Shown here: positions 6,797 through 13,685 of the stretch, in pieces | Layout of the letters: each line of letters starts with the position of its first letter | Position numbering within the stretch: position 1 is the stretch's first letter | NCBI GenBank assembly: GCA_938008575.1 | Contig: CALLKB010000033.1 | Location: 1-13,685 of the forward strand | Direction: 5' to 3' | Source: an uncultured Cytophagaceae bacterium | GTDB lineage: Bacteria > Bacteroidota > Bacteroidia > Cytophagales > Spirosomataceae | Length of the DNA stretch: 13,685 nucleotides | Program-made: the position numbers and the translations under genes | The notes under the pieces: model-generated | What the model was told of the DNA's origin: nothing | What the model saw: only the letters and a program-made list of their open reading frames with translations | Databases searched by the model: none

Positions 6797-8524
6797 TCAA
6801 TTTTCGACAATTTGCTTCATCTTGATTTTTTTATCAAGTAATTGGTTGGCATTTGGCAAAGCAACGGCCTTCTTCCAACTCTCCACGGCTTCTTTTATTC
6901 TCCCTAGCCGGAACATGGCATCACCATGATGCTCCCAGACCGCTGAACTTTGGGATTTTTCATCCGCGACTGCCAAACTTAAATAATGTAAAGCCTCCTC
7001 GTATTTTCCTTGCTGATACAACACCCAAGCATAGGTATCCAAATATGTACCCTCGGCAGGAAACTTTTCAACCAATTGCTTTGACATCGTAGCCGCTTTT
7101 TCCAATCGCTCCTTCCGCAATGACAGGTAATAACTATAATTGTTCAACACATGCTCATCGGTCGGATTCAAAGCCAATACCTTATCAAATGCGACATCTG
7201 AATCTTTAGGTCTACCAACTGCATGATACACATCGCCCAACATGGAAAACAACTGTACATTCCAATTATCGGTTGGCTTAATAATGCCCCGGGCAATTTC
7301 CAAATACCGCAAAGCATCGGGGTTATTCCCTTGTAAATAGCGTGCGAAGCCCAACTGGAAGTTCAAAAATCCTTGCAATGGAAAAGCCTTCAATGCCTCC
7401 GCAGCATGTGTGGCAGCACTATCCACCGCATTTAATTCAAAATCTAACTGAATAATCCTAGCCCAAACTTCATATTTAGGTTCCCCCATGCGCGCGGCGC
7501 GCAAATAAAATTTTTGGCCTTCTTCTAGTTTGGAAGCACTCACATAAAGGTCACCCTGAATAGCTAAAAAGCGAGGTTCATCGGGATAAATTGCCAACCA
7601 ATGCGTCGCCATCTGATTGGCCTGTTCCCATTTGATTGGATCATCGATCAATTCAAAAACTTTCATGGTGACTTGAGCTACCATTGAAGGCAACACTTCA
7701 TGATCTTCGGCCGCTCTGCGCAGTTGGACGAGTGATGAGTCAAAATTCTTTTGGTGTAGATATCCGTTCGTAAGCAACAAAGCCAATTGACCTTGTGAAG
7801 GATATTGCATTTGCAAAGCAAGTAAATTTGCCCGGACTGAATCCGCTTGGCTCAAATCCCAAGCAACATCCATCTGATCCCAAGTTAAAATTTGCTCTTC
7901 ATCATCCATGTCGATGAGTCGCTTGCCCGCCAGCAAGGCCTTCATCAATTGATTTTGTTTCAAGTAGATAAATTCCTTCGTTCGAATAATGGCAGGATAT
8001 TCACCCACATAATGGTCAGCACGATCCAAGGCTTGCAGGGCAAGATCGCCTTGTTCAGACCAAACATATGCCTGTGCTAGTAACAAATTTACTTCCGGCT
8101 GCGACTCATCATATTGGCCTAATTTTGTCAAGCAGGCAATTGCTTCCGAAATTTGCTTATCGGCAAGCAATTGTTCAGCAAAAAACAAGCCATAATCAAG
8201 TGAATAAGGCGACAATTCATGCGCTTTTCGGGCATGTACTAAAGCACTCTTCGGATTCTTTTCTGCGAGGTAAGCTTTGGCGAGGTAAAATGAGAGCGCA
8301 GGTTCATTTGAAATAACCGTTGCCAAACTCTCCCAAACCAAAATGGCTTCCGAATAATCTTCCTTGATATAATGCCGCATCCCCTCCTGAAAAAGCGCTT
8401 CCTGGCCCGTTTTCGATTGAATTAACTTTTTGCCTTGGGCTAAAGCAGGGCTTAAACCAACCAATGCTGTCATAGCAAAACCGACGATCACTCGACAAAG
8501 ATATTTTGCTGTTTGACCAGACAT
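6797..8524 (-). CDS. Exported tetratricopeptide-repeat protein
   Basis: Probable periplasmic scaffold for protein-protein contacts. The 575-residue protein has a signal peptide (about 1-29, cleavage near 'ALA|QG') and then consists almost entirely of TPR-like helical pairs. Clear ones are 'EALFQEGMRHYIKEDYSEA', 'AYLAEKNPKSALVHARKAH', 'GDVYHAVGRPKDSDVAFDK' and 'WVLYQQGKYEEALHYLSLA'. No enzymatic domain is visible. It lies 8 bp after the SGNH-family gene and 25 bp before the DUF4292 lipoprotein gene; in Bacteroidetes this TPR protein regularly precedes DUF4292 and the EnvC-like protein, so it probably serves the same envelope process. The ATG at 8524 places the signal peptide at the N-terminus. 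Confidence 0.88.
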   Translation of the reverse strand: MSGQTAKYLCRVIVGFAMTALVGLSPALAQGKKLIQSKTGQEALFQEGMRHYIKEDYSEAILVWESLATVISNEPALSFYLAKAYLAEKNPKSALVHARKAHELSPYSLDYGLFFAEQLLADKQISEAIACLTKLGQYDESQPEVNLLLAQAYVWSEQGDLALQALDRADHYVGEYPAIIRTKEFIYLKQNQLMKALLAGKRLIDMDDEEQILTWDQMDVAWDLSQADSVRANLLALQMQYPSQGQLALLLTNGYLHQKNFDSSLVQLRRAAEDHEVLPSMVAQVTMKVFELIDDPIKWEQANQMATHWLAIYPDEPRFLAIQGDLYVSASKLEEGQKFYLRAARMGEPKYEVWARIIQLDFELNAVDSAATHAAEALKAFPLQGFLNFQLGFARYLQGNNPDALRYLEIARGIIKPTDNWNVQLFSMLGDVYHAVGRPKDSDVAFDKVLALNPTDEHVLNNYSYYLSLRKERLEKAATMSKQLVEKFPAEGTYLDTYAWVLYQQGKYEEALHYLSLAVADEKSQSSAVWEHHGDAMFRLGRIKEAVESWKKAVALPNANQLLDKKIKMKQIVEN

Positions 8525-8532
8525 TATTCTTT

Positions 8533-9582
8533 TTATTTAGGTAGGGATAGAAGTTGTTTGTTCAATAAATCTAGCCAAATTTTAGCTCCTCGTTGATTCC
8601 AGTGCGAATCAGATTTAAAGAAGTTCTGTTTCGCTTGTTGCTTTAATTCATCCGTTGGATTAACAAAATGGATACTACCCACTTTATTTTCCAGACGAGG
8701 TATAAATTGATTGTATGATTTATCTTCGGTAGCTAAAACAGAAACAGGATTAGGAATAAATGAAAAGATCACTTCATCAAACCCCATTTTTTTAGCATAA
8801 TCCTCAATTTGACGCATGTTTTGAACCAATTCGGCTAAACGCATCTCAGAAACAACCTGAAAAGAACTTCCATCAGCAACAGAATCAACTGTTTGATCTA
8901 AATAAAGGAAGTCCTTCGACTTTGCCAATTTCACACCGGCCGGCTCCCGACCAAATAAACTTAAATTCAATTCAGCTTTCAACTCTTTGAATTTAGAGAA
9001 CAAAGCCAAATCAAAAAGAGCAAACGATAAATTTTCCTCCAAGGTACGATGATAAAGGATTTGCTTGATCGATCTATTAATTTGGGCAAATACCGACTTA
9101 TTTTGAATAACCTCAGGCTTTTCAAAAATGGCAGCAACACGCTCTTTATACATTAAGTTTAACACATTCCGCTCGACGGACTCAACCAACAAAACTCGTT
9201 TTGTTCGTGCTTGGGTGAATTTAAATGTTACTTCAGGCGAATGGTCCCATTTAAAAAACTGAATAGAATTTACACGCTCAAAATAAGCTGGAATAATTTC
9301 GAAAGAGCTGTAGAAATAACTGTCCCCAATCACATACAATGAAATATCTTTTTGCTTTGAAATTAACTCATCAGGACGAACAGCTGACACATCTTTTATG
9401 TACTTGAAATTTGACAAATAAGATATTCCATACAAATCGCCATAAAGATACTTGTCGGAGCCCAACAAACTATTCGGTTGATACCGAGCATGTGTTAACC
9501 ACGACATTCCGCTTTGGGAGCTGCTAACCATTAGCAATCCGGCACATAAAACAAACACCAAAACAGCGAGTAATTTTTTCAT
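8533..9582 (-). CDS. AlgJ/AlgX-like SGNH-family acyltransferase partner protein
   Basis: Likely the extracytoplasmic half of an O-acylation system that moves an acyl (probably acetyl) group, supplied by the neighbouring MBOAT protein, onto a cell-surface polymer. The 349-residue protein has an N-terminal hydrophobic anchor or signal (about 3-22). It has 'YVIGDSYFYSS' with G86-D87-S88 as the nucleophile block, and near the C-terminus 'KSDSHWNQRGA' with D325 and H327. This is the Ser plus Asp-x-His arrangement of AlgJ, AlgX and DHHW-type proteins. I start it at the ATG at 9582, which shares its A with the MBOAT stop codon (TGATG); a TTG one codon upstream (9585) is less likely. The coupled start supports a functional pair. 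The acceptor polymer (peptidoglycan, exopolysaccharide or another) cannot be told from sequence. Confidence 0.82.
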   Translation of the reverse strand: MKKLLAVLVFVLCAGLLMVSSSQSGMSWLTHARYQPNSLLGSDKYLYGDLYGISYLSNFKYIKDVSAVRPDELISKQKDISLYVIGDSYFYSSFEIIPAYFERVNSIQFFKWDHSPEVTFKFTQARTKRVLLVESVERNVLNLMYKERVAAIFEKPEVIQNKSVFAQINRSIKQILYHRTLEENLSFALFDLALFSKFKELKAELNLSLFGREPAGVKLAKSKDFLYLDQTVDSVADGSSFQVVSEMRLAELVQNMRQIEDYAKKMGFDEVIFSFIPNPVSVLATEDKSYNQFIPRLENKVGSIHFVNPTDELKQQAKQNFFKSDSHWNQRGAKIWLDLLNKQLLSLPK

Positions 9583-10988
9583 CAAAACTGAAAATAAATA
9601 AACTGTTTCAAACTAAATACACCGAAAAAGTAAATGATCGCGACTAAAAAAGGGAGTAGAAATACAAAATATTGAGAGCGAATATTCCGTAGAGCCAAGC
9701 CTTTAAAATCCCAATAATATAACCCAAAAACTAATAATATACTGAACAAAACCTCATTTGAATTCATACCCAACAAACTGTTTGAAGGTAAGTCAAAAAT
9801 AAGTTGCTTGAAATACGCTTTAATTTCCGAGAAATGAACTAAGCGAAAAAATACCCAAGCTAGACTAACCAAACTAAATGTTAATACCCGATAGAAAATC
9901 CCACGAATTAATCCGGTTGCATACTTTGCTGCTAATTGAGGGAAAAACCGATTAAGCGTGAATCCAATTAATTGAAAAATACCATGCAAGAAACCCCAAA
10001 TGACAAAATTCCAACTTGCACCATGCCACAAACCTGAAACGATAAAAACAAGCATGATATTAAAATACCATTTGGGCACAGAAACACGATTCCCTCCTAA
10101 ACTAAAGTAAACATAGTCTTTGAACCAAGTTGATAGCGAAATGTGCCATCGACGCCAAAAATCAGGGATAGACTTAGCGGTATAGGGTGCATTAAAATTA
10201 TCCATCAACTTAAATCCCATTACGCGAGCAGCTCCTATCGCTATATCAGAGTACCCCGAAAAATCGCAGTAGATCTGGAAAGAATAAAAAAATGACGCCA
10301 ATAACAGTTGACCGCGGGAGTGTGTCCCAACTGAAGCGTAAACCGAATCCACGAGAATCGCTAATCGGTCGGCAATGACCACTTTTTTAATCAAGCCTTC
10401 CATCATCTGCATAATACCCGCTCTCACTCGGACACTATCCCAAACATGTCGCTCGTAAAATTGATGTAATAAATTCTGTGGTCGTTCAATAGGTCCAGCG
10501 ACTAATTGCGGATAGAACATGACGTATAGACTATAAATGCCAAAATTCCGCTCAGCTTTTTGGTTGCCACGATATACCTCAATCGTATAGCTCATCGCTT
10601 GGAAGGTATGGAAGGACAAACCAATCGGCAATAAGATGGATAGGCTTGGTAAGTGAACTTCCCTACCAAACAAATAGGCTAAATGATAAACGTTATTCGC
10701 AATAAACCCATAGTATTTGAATATTGCTAACACGCCTACGTTCGCAATCAAGCTAAACGCTAAAAATAGTTTTTTAGCGCGCCCTTCAAACTTTTCCAAA
10801 TAAATCCCCGCCCAATAATCAATGATAATTGTCACCAATAAAATAACCAAATAGATTGGAACAAATGCCATATAAAAATAGCAAGATGCCGCAAGCAATA
10901 AAATCCAACGGAAACGGTGCGCCAATAAAAAATAGGCGGACGTAACAATTCCAAAAAACACCAAAAACTGCAAGGAATTGAATACCAT
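9582..10988 (-). CDS. MBOAT-family O-acyltransferase, AlgI-like
   Basis: Polytopic inner-membrane acyltransferase thought to pass acyl groups from a cytoplasmic donor across the membrane. The 468-residue protein is rich in hydrophobic helices from the N-terminus and has the length expected of AlgI/PatA-type members. Conserved MBOAT features are 'LPIGLSFHTFQAMSYTIEVY' (120-139), 'PQLVAGPIERP' (160-170), 'CDFSGYSDIAIG' (241-252), 'DFWRRWHISLSTWFKDYVY' with H282, and 'SGLWHGASWNFVIWG' with the presumed catalytic H322. It begins 6 bp after the ileS stop codon and overlaps its SGNH partner by one base. No alginate or other polysaccharide biosynthesis genes are present, so the acceptor is unknown. 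DltB-like activity is less likely because no dltA/dltC genes are nearby, although these could be elsewhere. Confidence 0.93.
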   Translation of the reverse strand: MVFNSLQFLVFFGIVTSAYFLLAHRFRWILLLAASCYFYMAFVPIYLVILLVTIIIDYWAGIYLEKFEGRAKKLFLAFSLIANVGVLAIFKYYGFIANNVYHLAYLFGREVHLPSLSILLPIGLSFHTFQAMSYTIEVYRGNQKAERNFGIYSLYVMFYPQLVAGPIERPQNLLHQFYERHVWDSVRVRAGIMQMMEGLIKKVVIADRLAILVDSVYASVGTHSRGQLLLASFFYSFQIYCDFSGYSDIAIGAARVMGFKLMDNFNAPYTAKSIPDFWRRWHISLSTWFKDYVYFSLGGNRVSVPKWYFNIMLVFIVSGLWHGASWNFVIWGFLHGIFQLIGFTLNRFFPQLAAKYATGLIRGIFYRVLTFSLVSLAWVFFRLVHFSEIKAYFKQLIFDLPSNSLLGMNSNEVLFSILLVFGLYYWDFKGLALRNIRSQYFVFLLPFLVAIIYFFGVFSLKQFIYFQF

Positions 10989-10994
10989 TAGCTA

Positions 10995-13685
10995 TTAGTT
11001 GATTTTCTGAATTTGGGCAAATAATGTGGCATCATCCATCACAAGCTCAGATTTTTCACCCGCTAATGCCGGCGAAATCGTAATACTTAAAGCCTGAACT
11101 TCTTGTTGAATATACGCTCCAAAAACCTGAATGCTTTCCATCCACGCTGCAGGACCTTCTTCCACATGAATCGCGATCTTATCTACGACATCAAAACCTG
11201 AATCCTTCCGCAAATTCTGAATACGATTCACAAATTCCCGGGCCATTCCCTCCTGAACCAATTCCGGAGTTAAGGTATTATCCAAGGCAATGGTCAAGCC
11301 ACCTTCCGATGCGGTTAAGTAGCCTGGCATATCTTCTGTTACGATTTCGATGTCAGCTAAAGCAATCTCAAAACCATGCAAGTTCGCCGAACCGGAAGTT
11401 TCAATCTGCGCCAAATCACCTGAACTCATTCCTGTAATAACTTCAGCAACAGCCTTCATATCTTTCCCAAATTTCGGACCCAAGGCCTTGAAATTAGGTT
11501 TTACTTTCTTGCTTAATACGCCGGATGCGTCGTCGAGGTAATTCACCAACTTCACATTCACCTCCGACTTAATCAAATCTTCTACCTTGCGAATTTGTTC
11601 ACGGGCAGATTCTTGTAGAACAGGAACTAAGACCTGCGCTAGCGGTTGGCGTACTTTCAATTTATGCACCTTACGGATCGAGTGAACCAAAGAACAAATG
11701 CGTTGTGCCATGTCCATAGAAGCCTCTAAATCAGCATTTTGCCAAGAAGAATTTACTTTTACAAAATCCGTTAAATGTACCGAAGTAGCTCCCGTTAAAT
11801 TCTTGTACAACCAATCTCCATAGAAAGGAGCGATCGGTGACATCAATTGTGCCACTGTCGTCAGACAAGTATGCAAAGTCTGATATGCAGCAGCTTTATC
11901 GGCTGAAATCCCTTGGTTCGTATCCTCCGGATTCCAGAAGCGTCGGCGTGACAAACGAACATACCAGTTGGACAAATGATCACACACAAAATCCTGCACC
12001 GCACGCCCTGCTTTGGTAGGCTCATAGGTCGCATAAGCCTCGTCAACCTCAGCGATTAGACTGCTTAATTTCGACAGGACCCAACGGTCTAATTCCGTCA
12101 AATCGGCCATATTAACACCCTTCGAATCCGGCGTAAAACCGTCCAAATTCGCATACATGGCAAAGAAATTATAAGTATTTGTTAGCGTACCAAAGAACTT
12201 ATTACGCACTTCCGTAATTCCCGCTAAATCAAATTTCAAGTTATCCCAAGGTTGCGCATTGGTAATCATGTACCAGCGCGTAGGATCAGCTCCGTATTTC
12301 GAAAGCGTATCGAATGGATCAATCGCATTGCCCAAACGTTTGGACATTTTATTGCCATTTTTATCCAAGACTAAACCAGTCGAAACCACATTTTTAAATG
12401 CCACCGATTCTTCCACCATCGCCGAAATCGCATGGAGCGTAAAGAACCAGCCACGCGTTTGATCCACCCCTTCTGAGATGAAATCTGCCGGATAAGACTG
12501 TTTGAAAATTTCTTGATTCTCGAATGGATAATGCCATTGTGCGAAAGGCATCGCACCCGAATCGAACCACACGTCGATCAAATCTGCCTCACGTGCCATG
12601 ATAACACCTGAAGGGCTTAACACAAAGATATTATCCACATAGGGACGATGTAAATCTGCCTCCCCTGCTTTTGCAGCAGCAATAAATGCTTCGTTGCCTT
12701 TTTGCTGTTCAGCTGATAATTTTCCTGATTGGATAGCCTTTTCTAATGCATGCACTAAGTCCTCAACTGAACCAAAACACAATTCTTCTGAACCATCTTC
12801 AGCACGCCAAATAGGCAAAGGCGTTCCCCAATAACGAGAACGAGACAAGTTCCAGTCAACTAGGTTCTCCAACCAGTTTCCGAAACGACCTGTTCCCGTC
12901 GACTCCGGTTTCCAGTTAATCGTGTTATTCAACTCGATCAATTTATCCTTCACCGCTGTGGTCTTGATAAACCAAGAATCCAATGGATAGTACAATACCG
13001 GTTTGTCCGTACGCCAACAATGTGGATACGGGTGCTCATATGGCTGATGCTTGTAGAGAACGCCACGCGCTTTCAATTCTTTCACCAAAGTCTTATCGGC
13101 ATCTTTGAAGAAGAGGCCACCTACTAGCGGAACATCACTCAAGAATGTCCCATTCGGTGCGATCGGATTTACAACGGGTAATCCGTAGGCGCGGCAAACA
13201 GCGAGGTCATCTGCTCCGAAAGCAGGAGATTGGTGAACCAGACCGGTTCCATCTTCAGTGGTTACGTAATTGGCAAGAACGACAAAGTGAGAGTCGGGGA
13301 TATCAATTAAATCTAAGGGGCGTTTGTAGGTTACGCGTTCTAGATCTTTACCCTTAATGACCTTTAGAACCTTTACTTCGCCGGATAGTGCGCTAAGAAG
13401 TGCTTCCGCAACAACTAAGACTTCACGGTTCTCTTCGACTACAACTTCAGCTACTGCATAATCAACATCTGGATGAACTGCAACAGCGGTATTAGAAACT
13501 AATGTCCAAGGGGTAGTGGTCCAAACCAGGAGCGCAGCACCGAGATCGGCTAACTCGCCAGATGTAACTGGAAAGCGAACATAGACCGACGGATCGGTAA
13601 CTGTTTCGTAACCTTGTGCTAATTCGTGATCGGAAAGCCCGGTTCCACATCGCGGGCAATATGGCGCAACGCGGTGATCTTGAAC
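10995..13685 (-). CDS. ileS: Isoleucyl-tRNA synthetase (5' end outside the window; mosaic)
   Basis: Class I aminoacyl-tRNA synthetase charging tRNA-Ile in the cytoplasm. The reading frame is open from the window edge, giving 896 residues; about 150-200 N-terminal residues, including the HIGH motif, are outside. The visible order is a Zn-type 'YCPRCGTGLSDHELAQGYE' segment, 'LLVWTTTPWTLVSNTAVAVH', the editing domain with 'GTGLVHQSPAFGADD', the catalytic 'LSRSRYWGTPLPIW', 'KMSKR' at 12336-12350, then the anticodon-binding and C-terminal domains. A TTG at 13142 could be mistaken for a start but lies mid-protein. Residues before 'YEHPYPHCWR' (13011-13040) read like actinobacterial IleRS; those after ('TDKPVLYYPLDSWFIKTT', 'FGNWLENLVDWNLSRSRYWG') read like Bacteroidetes IleRS. 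Hand-counted GC is about 49% in 13141-13680 versus about 42% in four sampled lines downstream. The MBOAT gene follows after 6 bp. Confidence 0.95.
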   Translation of the reverse strand, partial: VQDHRVAPYCPRCGTGLSDHELAQGYETVTDPSVYVRFPVTSGELADLGAALLVWTTTPWTLVSNTAVAVHPDVDYAVAEVVVEENREVLVVAEALLSALSGEVKVLKVIKGKDLERVTYKRPLDLIDIPDSHFVVLANYVTTEDGTGLVHQSPAFGADDLAVCRAYGLPVVNPIAPNGTFLSDVPLVGGLFFKDADKTLVKELKARGVLYKHQPYEHPYPHCWRTDKPVLYYPLDSWFIKTTAVKDKLIELNNTINWKPESTGTGRFGNWLENLVDWNLSRSRYWGTPLPIWRAEDGSEELCFGSVEDLVHALEKAIQSGKLSAEQQKGNEAFIAAAKAGEADLHRPYVDNIFVLSPSGVIMAREADLIDVWFDSGAMPFAQWHYPFENQEIFKQSYPADFISEGVDQTRGWFFTLHAISAMVEESVAFKNVVSTGLVLDKNGNKMSKRLGNAIDPFDTLSKYGADPTRWYMITNAQPWDNLKFDLAGITEVRNKFFGTLTNTYNFFAMYANLDGFTPDSKGVNMADLTELDRWVLSKLSSLIAEVDEAYATYEPTKAGRAVQDFVCDHLSNWYVRLSRRRFWNPEDTNQGISADKAAAYQTLHTCLTTVAQLMSPIAPFYGDWLYKNLTGATSVHLTDFVKVNSSWQNADLEASMDMAQRICSLVHSIRKVHKLKVRQPLAQVLVPVLQESAREQIRKVEDLIKSEVNVKLVNYLDDASGVLSKKVKPNFKALGPKFGKDMKAVAEVITGMSSGDLAQIETSGSANLHGFEIALADIEIVTEDMPGYLTASEGGLTIALDNTLTPELVQEGMAREFVNRIQNLRKDSGFDVVDKIAIHVEEGPAAWMESIQVFGAYIQQEVQALSITISPALAGEKSELVMDDATLFAQIQKIN
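13011..13040 (-). other. ileS: Putative mosaic junction within ileS
   Basis: These 30 bases encode 'YEHPYPHCWR', which is nearly invariant in both actinobacterial and Bacteroidetes isoleucyl-tRNA synthetases. Upstream, 'VPLVGGLFFKDAD' and 'VHQSPAFGADDLAVCRAYGL' are actinobacterial in style, where Bacteroidetes enzymes usually have a 'VHTAPTFGADD' type motif and a longer insertion. Downstream the text is Bacteroidetes throughout. The join is in frame and without stop codons. It may be a recombination point or an assembly artefact. Confidence 0.6.

Noticed and set aside
6772..6810. N-terminal extension of the DUF4292 lipoprotein from a TTG at 6810
   Set aside because: It overlaps the TPR gene and buries the lipoprotein signal; the ATG at 6771 gives a correctly placed signal and lipobox.
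9582..10988. A D-alanylation (Dlt) or alginate operon
   Set aside because: MBOAT and SGNH partners are shared by several systems; no dltA/dltC or alginate polymerisation and export genes are present, so only the general O-acylation role is supported.
10995..13142. A 715-residue ileS reading frame starting at 13142
   Set aside because: The apparent first codon is TTG in the middle of the editing domain; the frame stays open with recognisable IleRS sequence up to the window edge at 13685.

Overview
The window looks like a chromosomal segment from a Bacteroidota bacterium, probably a pigmented member of the Cytophagales or a relative. The reasons are: a TonB-dependent receptor with an N-terminal carboxypeptidase-regulatory-like domain; the TPR / DUF4292 lipoprotein / EnvC-like gene order known from that phylum; a Bacteroidetes-style sigma factor and phytoene desaturase; TTTG / TAnnTTTG promoter-like elements; and an A+T-rich base composition (about 42-43% GC in the lines I counted by hand). 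No tRNA, rRNA, CRISPR array or insertion sequence was seen.

Left part (1-2001, minus strand): a 3'-truncated CrtI-type phytoene desaturase gene and, upstream of it, an ECF-type sigma factor gene. They are separated by a perfect 12-bp hairpin terminator, and right behind it lies a candidate promoter that would give crtI almost no leader. The sigma gene has its own promoter-like elements overlapped by an inverted repeat of TTAAACAA. Together this looks like the regulated edge of a carotenoid cluster that continues past the left end of the window.

Middle (2002-4535, plus strand): an intergenic region of about 200 bp, then one intact TonB-dependent outer-membrane receptor. Its stop codon overlaps the stop codon of the converging EnvC-like gene.

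Right part (4532-13685, minus strand): six genes run in one direction with gaps of at most 25 bp or overlaps of 1 bp. In order of transcription they are ileS (5' end outside the window), an AlgI-like MBOAT acyltransferase, an AlgJ/AlgX-like SGNH-family partner, a TPR protein, a DUF4292 lipoprotein, and an EnvC-like protein with a degenerate LytM domain. The last five are all membrane, exported or envelope proteins. This suggests that an envelope O-acylation pair is co-transcribed with a peptidoglycan-amidase activator module.

The most striking observation is in ileS. The upstream 0.65 kb encodes a protein segment that reads as an actinobacterial isoleucyl-tRNA synthetase, while everything after a shared 10-residue motif (13011-13040) reads as a Bacteroidetes one. 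Hand-counted GC and G/C strand skew change in the same area. This is either a recombinant synthetase gene or a chimeric assembly join, and the sequence alone does not decide between them.
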